This document shows, in pieces, positions 1 through 8,193 of a DNA stretch of 64,000 bases. Position numbers and translations under genes: made by a program. Position 1 is the first letter of the stretch, and every line of letters begins with the position of its first letter. Source of the stretch: Sphingomonas sp. 28-63-12 (GTDB lineage: Bacteria > Pseudomonadota > Alphaproteobacteria > Sphingomonadales > Sphingomonadaceae); assembly GCA_002281535.1 (NCBI GenBank), contig NCGD01000010.1, forward strand, positions 1 through 64,000. The letters run 5' to 3'. A model generated the notes under the pieces. That model was not told where the DNA came from, did not search any database, and saw nothing but the letters and a program-made list of their open reading frames with translations.

Positions 1-90
1 GCGCCACTAGACCCGAAGGTCTCGTTCGACTTGCATGTGTTAGGCATGCCGCCAGCGTTCGTTCTGAGCCAGGATCAAACTCTCAAGTTT
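1..90 (-). rRNA. rrs: 16S ribosomal RNA, 5' end only (partial)
   Basis: The reverse complement reads the universal 16S 5' region: GAGTTTGATCCTGGCTCAG, then the GAACGCTGGCGG block and a variable V1 stem. The gene runs leftward out of the window, so only about 90 nucleotides are present. The mature 5' end is placed near base 90 by aligning the GAGTTTG block with E. coli 16S, where about eight bases precede it. The V1 sequence resembles sphingomonads, but 90 bases cannot fix the genus. Confidence 0.97.
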
Positions 91-439
91 GATGTTCCTA
101 CCCGACCGGATGGAATGATCCGGACAGGCAAGCTCATTTCAAGGAGCCATTCCTGCACATTACATATTACTGTGGATATGTATTGAGACATATGAGCCGA
201 CGATCGAAGCAAGCTTCGATTGACGTCCATAAGGAACGGCCTAATTTACCGAGAGCTGACGCCTTAAAACCGTCAGACCCGGAGCCGCCGCCCACATGTC
301 CCTTCATCTAAACCAACAATGTCAAAGAGCGCAAAAGACCGACGCTTTCCCGTTCCCCTTTTTCAGTGGGGGCGGGCTAGCGCCGAGGATTTGGTGACTG
401 CAGAAGCAAACCGTGTGGTGTGCCGCTGCGGTGGACTGG
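91..439 (-). other. rRNA operon leader with boxA antitermination signal
   Basis: This is transcribed spacer between the rRNA promoter and mature 16S, read right to left. A boxA-like element, GCTCTTTGACA on the minus strand, lies at 320-330. Such elements recruit the NusB/NusE antitermination complex in bacterial rrn leaders. The leader is less GC-rich than the flanking genes. No convincing protein-coding gene is seen in it; short open frames on the plus strand cross the rRNA leader and promoter and look like chance. Confidence 0.75.
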
Positions 440-468
440 CTTATATGGAGAGGTCGCAGACCCGTCAA
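440..468 (-). promoter_or_regulatory. Strong sigma70-type promoter of the rRNA operon
   Basis: On the minus strand a -35 box TTGACG (468 to 463) and a -10 box TATAAG (445 to 440) are separated by exactly 17 bases. An A/T-rich stretch at about 470-495 sits where an UP element would be. The promoter points into the 16S leader and lies upstream of boxA, so it is very likely the main rrn promoter. Confidence 0.8.
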
Positions 469-563
469 ACGGTTTTTGCAATTTTCTTACAAAGAGGGCT
501 GTGACCCGCAGAAATGCTGGAGTTTACGGGTCTGTAAGCACCTTGGGTGCATAACAGTTGGCT

Positions 564-2051
564 ATGGAATCGCCCCTCACCCCTCCGAATCGCGAGTCGG
601 AAACGCTCGCCAGCCAAGTGCGCAGCGCCGTTATCTGGCGTTCGGGCAGCCAAATCCTCGCGCAGCTGGTGCAATGGAGCGCGACCTTCCTGGTGATTCG
701 CATCCTTGCCCCCGCAGATTACGGTCTGTTCGCGATGACGCAGGTGGTGATTCTCTTTCTCACCATGCTGAACGGCTATGGTCTGGCCAGCGGGCTCATT
801 CAGCAAAGCGACGTCACCGAACGGCAGATCCGCCAGCTGTTCGGGATGATGGTGCTGCTCAACGGCGTGCTCGCTATTACCCAGCTGCTGCTCGCCCCGA
901 TCGCCGCAGCCTATTATCGCCAGCCGATCGTCGGGCAAATGCTGCAGGTGCAAGCTTTGCTCTATGTGACGATCCCCTTCATGGCACTTGCCTATGCGCT
1001 GCTATCGCGCTCGATGGATTTCCGCGCCCAGGCAAAGGTCAACATCATCGCCTCCATCGCCAGCGCGACGGCAGCGCTTGGCGGCGCGCTCGCGGGTATG
1101 GGTGTTTGGACATTGGTGGTCGCGCCATTGGTAATGTTCTCGGTCCGGGCAATCGGGATGACCGTAGCCGCACGATCGCTGGTGTGGCCGATTTTCGATT
1201 TTCGCGGTGCCGGCCATCTGGCCCGCTATGGCGGACTGATGGCGATCGGCCAGCTCTTCTGGTTCGTCGAAAGCCAGGCTGATGTCTTCATTGCCGGGCG
1301 CAGCCTCGATCCGCATTGGCTGGGCATTTATACCACCAGCCTGTTCCTGACGCAGATCTTCGTGTCCAAGGTCGTGCCCCCGCTGAACGAGGTTGCCTTT
1401 TCGGCCTATGCCCGGCTCCAGCATGATGGAGAAGCGGTTGCGCGCGCCTTTGCCCGCAGCGTGCGGGTCATCATGACCGCCGCCTTGCCCTTCTATGTCG
1501 GGCTGGCCGTCACCGCCGAACCGCTGGTGCTGACGATGCTTGGCCCCAAATGGGCAGAAGCGGCGCCGATCGTGCGGATACTTGCCTGCGCCATGCCACT
1601 GCTGACGCTGCAGGTACTGTTCTCGCCAGCGTGTGATGCCAAGGGGCGGCCCGGAATCAGCGTCCAGAATGGCGCCACCGGCGCGGTGTTGCTGACACTC
1701 GCTTATCTGATCGGCATCCAATGGGGGGTGATCGGCCTCGCCTGGTCGTGGCTGGCTGCCTATCCGCTTTATCTTGGCATCAGCCTGTGGCGCTCGTTGC
1801 CGGTGATCGGCGTGTCAGCGCGCGCGCTGCTGCAGTCGATCCTGCCGCCACTGATCGCCGCGCTCGGCATGGGCGTGGTAGTAATGATGCTCGGCGATGT
1901 CCTGCCGCCGCTCCCCGCCCCGCTGCGGCTCGTGATTCTCGTGGCCGTCGGGGCGGTCGTCTATGTCGGCTGGCTCGGCGTGTTTGCGCGCGGGGTGATC
2001 GGTGAAATCATGACGATCATCCGCCGCCAACCCGTGGTTGCCCTGGTCTGA
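564..2051 (+). CDS. Polysaccharide/lipopolysaccharide flippase (Wzx/MOP superfamily)
   Basis: The protein of about 495 residues is almost entirely hydrophobic, with roughly 12-14 predicted membrane segments and the N-terminal pattern of polysaccharide export flippases (a short cytosolic start, then a helix followed by RILAPADYGLFAM). Members flip lipid-linked glycan units across the inner membrane. Two starts are possible, TTG at 558 and ATG at 564; neither has a clear Shine-Dalgarno, and ATG is preferred. The gene stands alone, divergent from the rRNA operon, without neighbouring glycosyltransferases, so its glycan substrate cannot be inferred. WzxC-type colanic-acid or exopolysaccharide export is the nearest general description. 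Confidence 0.85.
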   Translation: MESPLTPPNRESETLASQVRSAVIWRSGSQILAQLVQWSATFLVIRILAPADYGLFAMTQVVILFLTMLNGYGLASGLIQQSDVTERQIRQLFGMMVLLNGVLAITQLLLAPIAAAYYRQPIVGQMLQVQALLYVTIPFMALAYALLSRSMDFRAQAKVNIIASIASATAALGGALAGMGVWTLVVAPLVMFSVRAIGMTVAARSLVWPIFDFRGAGHLARYGGLMAIGQLFWFVESQADVFIAGRSLDPHWLGIYTTSLFLTQIFVSKVVPPLNEVAFSAYARLQHDGEAVARAFARSVRVIMTAALPFYVGLAVTAEPLVLTMLGPKWAEAAPIVRILACAMPLLTLQVLFSPACDAKGRPGISVQNGATGAVLLTLAYLIGIQWGVIGLAWSWLAAYPLYLGISLWRSLPVIGVSARALLQSILPPLIAALGMGVVVMMLGDVLPPLPAPLRLVILVAVGAVVYVGWLGVFARGVIGEIMTIIRRQPVVALV

Positions 2052-2082
2052 AGGCCAGGCGGGCTGGATCAACCCGTGAGGA

Positions 2083-2511
2083 TCAGGCCGTCTGAATATA
2101 ATCGCGCATGGCCGCAGCATCGGCTTCGATTCGGTCGATTCGATATTTGACGAGATCGCCGATCGAGACGACGCCGATCACCCGCCCGCCCTCGAGCACC
2201 GGCAAATGCCGGATTCGCCGCCGCGTCATCAATGAAAGCGCACCGATCACCGCATCTCCGGGGCTGACGGTGATCGCCGGCGCGGTCATCACATCGCCGA
2301 CCTTGCGCATCAGCGCATCGACGCCGCCCGCGTCCAGCGCATGGATCACGTCACGCTCCGAAAAAATGCCGACGACATTGGGGCCGTCCATCACCGGCAG
2401 GGCGCCGATTCGCCGCTTGGCGAGCAGGCTGGCCGCTTCCATCACGCTTTGGTGGGCCGTGACCGAGATGACTTCACGGCCCTTGCCGACGAGGATCGCT
2501 GCGATTGTCAT
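2083..2511 (-). CDS. CBS-domain protein
   Basis: This 142-residue protein consists of little more than a tandem CBS pair (Bateman module), about residues 10-65 and 75-130. Visible signatures are GALPVMDGPNVVGIFSERD in the first repeat and RHLPVLEGGRVIGVVS.GD in the second. Such stand-alone modules usually bind adenosine nucleotides and act as energy sensors; the partner is unknown. The start at 2511 is chosen because a good Shine-Dalgarno (GGAGAG) lies just upstream; a longer frame to 2553 lacks one. The gene is convergent with the flippase, with only 31 bases between stops. Confidence 0.9.
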   Translation of the reverse strand: MTIAAILVGKGREVISVTAHQSVMEAASLLAKRRIGALPVMDGPNVVGIFSERDVIHALDAGGVDALMRKVGDVMTAPAITVSPGDAVIGALSLMTRRRIRHLPVLEGGRVIGVVSIGDLVKYRIDRIEADAAAMRDYIQTA

Positions 2512-2596
2512 GATTCTCTCTCCTGGAGCGCATTGGCCCCGACCGTCCAACATTTACGCTCTTGAGAATTCCACGTTTCCCGCCCAATTGAAAGCA

Positions 2597-2875
2597 ATGC
2601 CGCATCCGCTCCCCGGTCTCGATGATCCCGAACAAGCCGCCTTTGCCTGGGCGCGCTACCGCATGATCCTGCGCTGGATGACGCTGGCGATGATCGTCAT
2701 CGTCACCGGCGCGATCTTGTTGCTCGATTTTGCCTATGGCCCCTTGTCATGGGTAGCGATTGCCGCTGCCGTCGGCGGCTTTGGTGGCACGATCATGCTG
2801 ACCGCCGCGCTGATGGGCCTTGTATTCATGAGCTCGGGCACCGGCCATGATGAGCGCGTCAAGGATATTGAATAG
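2597..2875 (+). CDS. Small membrane protein, conserved hypothetical
   Basis: The 92-residue protein has two strong hydrophobic segments, about residues 26-46 and 52-78, between a short acidic N-terminus and a charged C-terminus (HDERVKDIE). The start is the ATG at 2597, after which the sequence begins MPHPLPGLDDPEQAAFAWARY. It is divergent from the CBS gene, with 85 bases between starts. No function can be assigned; it resembles small two-helix inner-membrane proteins found in sphingomonads. Confidence 0.75.
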   Translation: MPHPLPGLDDPEQAAFAWARYRMILRWMTLAMIVIVTGAILLLDFAYGPLSWVAIAAAVGGFGGTIMLTAALMGLVFMSSGTGHDERVKDIE

Positions 2876-2992
2876 AGTCACTGCCCGTTCAGGGCGATCA
2901 GGCGCCCGTCTCCAGTTGGGTAACGGGTGATTTCGGCAGCGGAGCAACGCCTGCCACACAGGCAATAGCGGGCCGGCACCCCGCAATCGATC

Positions 2993-4564
2993 CTATCGAT
3001 ACGCCTTCACCGCAAAATCCAGCGTCGCCCGGTCATTGGGCGCCACGGTTACCGGCAACCGCCAGCCGCCCGGCCCGCGCACCAGCCCCGCCGGGCGATC
3101 GACAAGCTCGCCCGGCACCAGGATTTCGGCCCGAATATCTACCGCCCGCGCATTGCTGATCGTCGCCCGCCAGCGGGTCTGTTTCCGCTGCCGCTGGATC
3201 GCCACCAATGTCCATTGCACATCGGGGCTGGTGCCGGCGCCGATCTCAACCTCCTCGCCGATCGCGCGGTCGGCCATGGCGCGCTCACCGATCAGCAGGT
3301 CCTGCCCGTCCTGCGGCGCGAACAGCGCGAGGCCGCCGGCCGGCAGCGGCAGGCCAAGCCCCTCATCGGCGATATTTCGCGCGCGCATCACCAGCGGCAT
3401 GGCCTGCGGCGTCGCCCGACCGCCAAGCATCGGTGCGGCATAGACCCGCGCGAACGCCGCTGCCGGCTGATCGATCATCGCCACCTGCTTCTGGCTCTGC
3501 GCCGCCAGATCGACGCGGATCGGCACCCGGTAGAGTTTCAGGTCGCCAAGCTCTTCCTGCGCGGCAACGACCGGTGGAGGCGGCGGGGGCGGCGGTGGGG
3601 CCATCATTGCCATCGGCGCGGGAAACGCCCCGCGCTGCCGTCGATATCCTGTTACGACAATGTTGGACTCATCATCGGCCGATCCATCAAGCATCCAGGG
3701 CAATCGTTCGAACAAATAGCGCGGGTGCGTGCTGGTGGTGTCCATCGGCCAGCAGCGCAAATGCAGCGCGGGATCGGGGCGGCGCGGCGACGGCGCATTG
3801 GCCACTTTGTTGGGCCGCCCGGCGACGACCTGTAGCCGGGCATCGCGGAAGCTCTGGATGCCGCCATTGGCGACGGTCAGCCAGGCGAACAGGCCGATCT
3901 TGTCGTCGTCCCGGTGGGTATGCGCGACATAATTGGCGCCCCAGTCGAACCCCTGCGCCATATAGGTCAGCTGCACCGTCACCGTCATCGCGCGGTCGCT
4001 GCTCGCCAGTACCGAAAGGGTCGGGCGCGGCGTCAGCCCGACCGGGACACCGTCATAGCGCATCCGTTCGGGCAGCCCCGAACAGCCCAACGCCTCGATC
4101 CCCTGTGGCGTCGTCAGGATCACCCCGCCGCCCGGCCCGGCCTGGATCACGGCATCCTGCTCGTTCACCTTGCCGGTCTTGCGGTTGGTCCGCACCAGAT
4201 GGACGCGGCGTTTGAGATAGGCGTCGACCAGCCCGGCCGGCGACAACAGGCGTGCATCGCGATTCTTCTCACGCACCCCCTTGGGCAGGCCGGTGACGAT
4301 CGCGGTTTCGGGCAGCAGCCCTTCGGCCACGCCCTCGAACCGGATCACGCTGTCGCCGGCCGGGATGGTGACCGTGCGGGTTTCACTGATCAGCGCATAA
4401 CCGCCCGGCCAGCGTCGGTCCATCGCGCCCTCGCCGCGATCGGGATCGCGGTAGACGGTCACCGATACATTGCCCGCCTCGCCAGCCGCGACCGCAACGG
4501 GCGACGACGGCGGCTGCGGACCGGCCCCAATCAGGAACAGCAAGGGCAGCAGCCTGCCGAGCAT
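2993..4564 (-). CDS. DUF4139-domain exported protein with TonB-box-like motif and polyproline
   Basis: This 523-residue protein starts with a hydrophobic signal-like segment (residues 3-15) and belongs to the DUF4139 family (mucoidy-inhibitor-like, function unknown). The family's core surrounds the LSYxxxGxxW-type motif, seen here as LTYMAQGFDWGANY (199-212). Two insertions stand out: IVVTGYRR at 302-309, matching the N-terminal motif of sphingomonad TonB receptors, and nine consecutive prolines at 323-331, which would need elongation factor P. It follows its paralogue after three bases and is probably co-translated. It is likely periplasmic or surface-associated. Confidence 0.8.
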   Translation of the reverse strand: MLGRLLPLLFLIGAGPQPPSSPVAVAAGEAGNVSVTVYRDPDRGEGAMDRRWPGGYALISETRTVTIPAGDSVIRFEGVAEGLLPETAIVTGLPKGVREKNRDARLLSPAGLVDAYLKRRVHLVRTNRKTGKVNEQDAVIQAGPGGGVILTTPQGIEALGCSGLPERMRYDGVPVGLTPRPTLSVLASSDRAMTVTVQLTYMAQGFDWGANYVAHTHRDDDKIGLFAWLTVANGGIQSFRDARLQVVAGRPNKVANAPSPRRPDPALHLRCWPMDTTSTHPRYLFERLPWMLDGSADDESNIVVTGYRRQRGAFPAPMAMMAPPPPPPPPPVVAAQEELGDLKLYRVPIRVDLAAQSQKQVAMIDQPAAAFARVYAAPMLGGRATPQAMPLVMRARNIADEGLGLPLPAGGLALFAPQDGQDLLIGERAMADRAIGEEVEIGAGTSPDVQWTLVAIQRQRKQTRWRATISNARAVDIRAEILVPGELVDRPAGLVRGPGGWRLPVTVAPNDRATLDFAVKAYR

Positions 4565-4567
4565 TGC

Positions 4568-5992
4568 TCAGTACCGCGTGTCGAAGGTCGCCGTCGCTTC
4601 GGTGGTGCCATTGGCCGCCACCGGCACCTTCCACTCGATCCGGTCGGCGGAGACGCGGGTGCCGGTGATGCTTTGCGCCGCGATGCGGACATCGCCGTAC
4701 AGCCCGTCCTGTGCCAGATCGACCGTCACCGGCCCGGGCCGCGCGTTGGTGATGATGTAGCGCATCCGCGTCTGCCATCGGCGATTGGAGAGTTTGGTGC
4801 GCTCCTCGACCACCGTCTTGATCTTCACGTCGAATGCCTCGCCGATCCGCAGCGCCATCGCCGATCCCATCGGCGTGTGGTCGATACGGGTTTCGCCGAT
4901 GAACTGTGGCTCGCCCTTTGCGTCGCGCAGATAGACGCGGATCGTCCCCGCCGGCAGCTGATCGCCCAGCCCGCCATCGCGCGAGGTTGAAAATTTGATC
5001 ACTGTCGTGGCGCTGCGCGGATCGTCGTTCGCCCCAAGCCAGCCATTGACGAACTCATAGGCCTTGCGCGCGGCCGCCGCCTTCACATCAAGGAAGCTGA
5101 CCTGCTTCTGCTGGGCATTGGCGATCGTTGTCCGCTCGGCGAGCGGATAGAGATAATAATCCCCCAGCCGCTCGCGCGCACCGCTTTCGGTCCCCGCCGC
5201 CTCAAGCGAATCGCTGAGCGCAGCGAAGCGGTTCGATCCGCCACCGACATTGCCGGCAACCAGCAAGGTGCGGGCATTAGCAAAGGTGGTGCCGGTATTG
5301 TTGGTCAGCGTTACCCAACCCTGCATGTCGATCGTCGCCTTGGCCTCGTCGAACAAGGCGACATAATCACTCGTCCAGCCGAGCCCTGGCGTCAGATAGC
5401 TCAGCCGGGTGGCGACCGGACCGGCATGGCTGGCATCGACGGTCACGCTCAACGTTGGCCGCGCCCGCAGATTTTCGGGCACCCGATCAAAGATCACCCG
5501 CACCGGCAGGCCGTCATCGCGCAGCACCTCGATCCGCTCGCCGATCTGCAGCACGATGCCGCCATTGGCCGCGAGCACCCGCGCCTGTTCGCGCGTTTCA
5601 GCGCCGGTTGCGGGATTGGTGCGGACGATCGTCACGATCTTGCCGACTGCCTTTTCCATCAGCTTGTCGGGCGAGAGCAGGTCATAATCGAAATTCTGTT
5701 CGACCACGCCAAGCCCCGGCCCAGCCAAGGTGACCGTCTCGGGGCGGATCTGCGCCGAGACATCGGCAAATTCCTGGCGCGAGCGGCCCGCGGGCACGTC
5801 AAGCGCCCGGATATCCTGCACGAGCGCAAGATTGCTATTATATATAGTGACCGCGATATCGCCCTGCCCACTCGTGCGGCTCCCGCTGGGATTGGGCGCG
5901 CCCTTATCGGGCACGGCGGCCAGCGGCGCCGTCTGGGCGGATGCCGTGGTCGGAAGCAGCGCCAGTGTCGTCAAGACCAACCACCGCATCAA
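4568..5992 (-). CDS. DUF4139-domain exported protein, paralogue
   Basis: The 474-residue protein has a clear signal peptide (MMRWLVLTTLALLPTTASAQ, cleaved near residue 20) and a DUF4139 body with the core LSYLTPGLGWTSDYVAL near residue 217-233. It is the upstream member of a tandem pair; the second copy begins three bases after its stop. Both copies share segment order (SPxxLxxxxxxKxVxxVRTNxxTG, then RARPTLSVT or PRPTLSVL), so they arose by duplication. No catalytic residues are evident. Two ATG codons at the start make 5992 or 5989 equally possible. Confidence 0.85.
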   Translation of the reverse strand: MMRWLVLTTLALLPTTASAQTAPLAAVPDKGAPNPSGSRTSGQGDIAVTIYNSNLALVQDIRALDVPAGRSRQEFADVSAQIRPETVTLAGPGLGVVEQNFDYDLLSPDKLMEKAVGKIVTIVRTNPATGAETREQARVLAANGGIVLQIGERIEVLRDDGLPVRVIFDRVPENLRARPTLSVTVDASHAGPVATRLSYLTPGLGWTSDYVALFDEAKATIDMQGWVTLTNNTGTTFANARTLLVAGNVGGGSNRFAALSDSLEAAGTESGARERLGDYYLYPLAERTTIANAQQKQVSFLDVKAAAARKAYEFVNGWLGANDDPRSATTVIKFSTSRDGGLGDQLPAGTIRVYLRDAKGEPQFIGETRIDHTPMGSAMALRIGEAFDVKIKTVVEERTKLSNRRWQTRMRYIITNARPGPVTVDLAQDGLYGDVRIAAQSITGTRVSADRIEWKVPVAANGTTEATATFDTRY

Positions 5993-6079
5993 CCGTCTCC
6001 CGACTTGATCAGATGCTGGTCATGCTAGGCGGACGGGGGCGCGGGTCAACCGTCAATCACACTGGGATGCTGCTACGTG

Positions 6080-6104
6080 CCGGCCGCCGATCGCTGGCGG
6101 CCGG
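6080..6104 (-). terminator. Stem-loop after the DUF4167 gene (possible terminator without U tract)
   Basis: A perfect nine-base inverted repeat, CCGGCCGCC and GGCGGCCGG with a seven-base loop, starts about 12 bases past the stop of the minus-strand gene ending at 6116. There is no run of T on either strand, so it may be an incomplete terminator or a 3'-end stabilising hairpin. Confidence 0.45.
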
Positions 6105-6115
6105 TGCGCAACGCG

Positions 6116-7069
6116 TTATTCGGCGGCGCTTGTCTCGCTCGTCGTGGTGCGACGACGCCGGCGCGGCTTTTCCTCGGCCGCCGGGCCATCACCATCATTG
6201 ACGATCGCCGACAGGCTCAGCGAGGGGGGCAGGCGATCGGCATCGAACGCACCGTCATCGCTGTCACGCGGTGCCGGGTCGACGGCTACGGCCGACCGGC
6301 GCGGCCGGCCGCGGCGCGGCCGTTCTGCATCGGCTTCGGGCGGTGTGGGCGCAGAATCGATCTGCGTCTGGCCCTGATCGGCGACCTCGGCCTGATGGCG
6401 GCGCGGCGGACGCTCGGCACCACCTTCGCGCGGCGCGGAATCACGGGGGCCAGAATCTCGCTGCCCGTCGCGGGGCCCATCACGCTGTCCATCCCGTGAC
6501 GCGGGCGCCCGGTTGGCATAGCCGTCACGCGGCGCTGCATCGCGATTTGATTCGCGGCCATTGGCGCGGCCACCGTCACGGGGAGCGGCGTCACGCGGCG
6601 CGGCGTCGCGATTACCGCTGTCCCGGTTGTTATTGTCCCGGTTGTTATTGTCGCGGTTGCCGCCGTCACGGCTGCCGTTTTCGCGGTTCCCATTGCGATC
6701 GCCCTGATAGGGATCGACGCGATCATCGGCCATGCCTTCGACATTGCCGTCATAATCGTCGTCATCGCCATCATCGAACTGGTCGTTCTGGCCCCGGCGC
6801 GGTTGATTCTCTTCGAAGCGCGATCGAGTTTCGGCGAGCACGCGAAAATAATGGTCGGCGAACTGCAGGTAATATTCGGTATTGACCCGATCACCTTGCA
6901 TCTGGGCGTCGCGCGCCAGCGTTTTGAATTTTTCGAGCAACTGCGCGGCATTGCCGCGCGCGCGATTGTCGATGCGATTGCCGTTTTCGGGCCCACGCCC
7001 TGGATTGCCACCCTGCGAGCGCTGCCCGCCACGACCGCGACGGCGGCCGGCTTGACGATTATTGATCAA
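6116..7069 (-). CDS. DUF4167-domain protein, probable RNA-binding, low-complexity tail
   Basis: The start is taken as TTG at 7069, giving MINNRQAGRRRGRGGQ, the usual beginning of this alphaproteobacterial family; GAGGA lies about ten bases upstream. An in-frame ATG at 7177 would add 36 residues of unconserved sequence. Residues 1-85 hold the basic RGG-like start and the conserved core (QLLEKFKTLARDAQMQGD, then EYYLQFADHYFRVL). The rest is disordered: acidic, then runs of NRDNN/PRD repeats, then an AT-hook-like RPRRGRPRR. A 15-base unit is directly duplicated at 6621-6650. Function is unproven; RNA or ribosome association is inferred from composition. Confidence 0.85.
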   Translation of the reverse strand: MINNRQAGRRRGRGGQRSQGGNPGRGPENGNRIDNRARGNAAQLLEKFKTLARDAQMQGDRVNTEYYLQFADHYFRVLAETRSRFEENQPRRGQNDQFDDGDDDDYDGNVEGMADDRVDPYQGDRNGNRENGSRDGGNRDNNNRDNNNRDSGNRDAAPRDAAPRDGGRANGRESNRDAAPRDGYANRAPASRDGQRDGPRDGQRDSGPRDSAPREGGAERPPRRHQAEVADQGQTQIDSAPTPPEADAERPRRGRPRRSAVAVDPAPRDSDDGAFDADRLPPSLSLSAIVNDGDGPAAEEKPRRRRRTTTSETSAAE

Positions 7070-7325
7070 GTCCTGTTGTCCTCGTGCCTTAAATTCAAAA
7101 CCGGCGTCGCTCCGTAGATGCGGATGCATGCCCTCGCCGCCCTCGCCCCAACCACCGGGTGCGACTGCGTCTGCCACGGCCGCCGGACGACAGCGGCTTC
7201 ATGACGAAGGAACCGGGCAACTGCCCGTTTTCAACAAGTTAAGCTGAAAACGCGTGCCCCTGCTCTGTCAATAGCGGTAGAAGTTGCTTTCTCCAAGCAG
7301 AATTATGTGACGTTTGCTTTGCACT

Positions 7326-8171
7326 TTACGAAAGAAGCAGGGCGCGCGGGCGCCCACCCAGGTCTCGGCGCATCGTTGCCGCCAGTCCGGCCTGCTGCGC
7401 CAGCGTTGTCACCGCATCGGCCTGGCGGTGGCCGATCTCCAGCACCGCAATGCCGCCGGGCGACAGCAGGCGCGGCAGCGCGGGCAGGATCGCGCGATAG
7501 GCGTCAAGGCCATCCGCGCCGCCAAATAGCGCACTGGCCGGCTCGTGCATCTGCACCTCAATTGTCAGCGCCTCTTCGGTGCCGATATAGGGCGGGTTGG
7601 CAAGCACCAGATCGAAGCGGCGCGCAAGCGCACCGGCCCAGTCACCAGGCGCGAACCAGTCACCCAATTGCAGGGTCACGCGATCGGCAAGGCCAAGCCG
7701 CCGGGCATTTGCCCCGGCCATGGCCAGCGCTCCGGCCGAACGATCAATCCCAACCCCGCTTGCCCGCGGCCATTGATCGAGCGCCGCAAGCAGCAATGTC
7801 CCTGGGCCGGTGCCGAGGTCGAGGATTGTCGCCGGCCCCGTCGCCCCGAAATGGTCAAGCGCCGCCTCGATCAGCGTCTCGCTATCGGCGCGCGGCACCA
7901 GCGCGCCCGGGCCGACCGCCAGATCGATCGTCCAGAACGCGCGGCTGCCGGTGATATAGGCGATCGGCTCATGTGTCAGCCGGCGCGCGACCAACCCATC
8001 GAAGCCGGGCGGGGCGGGGTCATCGAGCCGGCGCAGCAGCAAATCCTCGCGCGACACGCCGATCGCGTGCGCCATCAGCAGCTCAGCATCAAGGCGCGGG
8101 GTGAGTGTGACAGGGGCAAGCGCCAACACCGCATCGCCGATCTGCTGACGACAACTAACCTCACGCCCCAT
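7326..8171 (-). CDS. prmC: Release factor glutamine methyltransferase PrmC (HemK)
   Basis: PrmC methylates the glutamine of the GGQ motif in release factors RF1 and RF2 with S-adenosylmethionine. The 281-residue protein shows the N-terminal helical domain, the SAM-binding loop DLGTGPGT at about 118-125 and the substrate-binding NPPY at 192-195. It lies directly after prfA, its substrate gene, on the same strand. ATG at 8171 is chosen for its adjacent GAGG and match to family length; ATG at 8204, overlapping the prfA stop, is the alternative. Confidence 0.93.
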   Translation of the reverse strand: MGREVSCRQQIGDAVLALAPVTLTPRLDAELLMAHAIGVSREDLLLRRLDDPAPPGFDGLVARRLTHEPIAYITGSRAFWTIDLAVGPGALVPRADSETLIEAALDHFGATGPATILDLGTGPGTLLLAALDQWPRASGVGIDRSAGALAMAGANARRLGLADRVTLQLGDWFAPGDWAGALARRFDLVLANPPYIGTEEALTIEVQMHEPASALFGGADGLDAYRAILPALPRLLSPGGIAVLEIGHRQADAVTTLAQQAGLAATMRRDLGGRPRALLLS

Positions 8172-8193
8172 TATTCCTCGCCCGCCACGCAGG

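Noticed and set aside
319-504. Short plus-strand frame across the rRNA leader and promoter
   Set aside because: It covers boxA and the rrn promoter and has no homology or ribosome-binding site.
7214-7227. CGGGCAACTGCCCG followed by TTTT as a terminator on the plus strand
   Set aside because: No plus-strand gene ends nearby, and the hairpin is short; it lies in the leader region of the DUF4167 gene on the minus strand.
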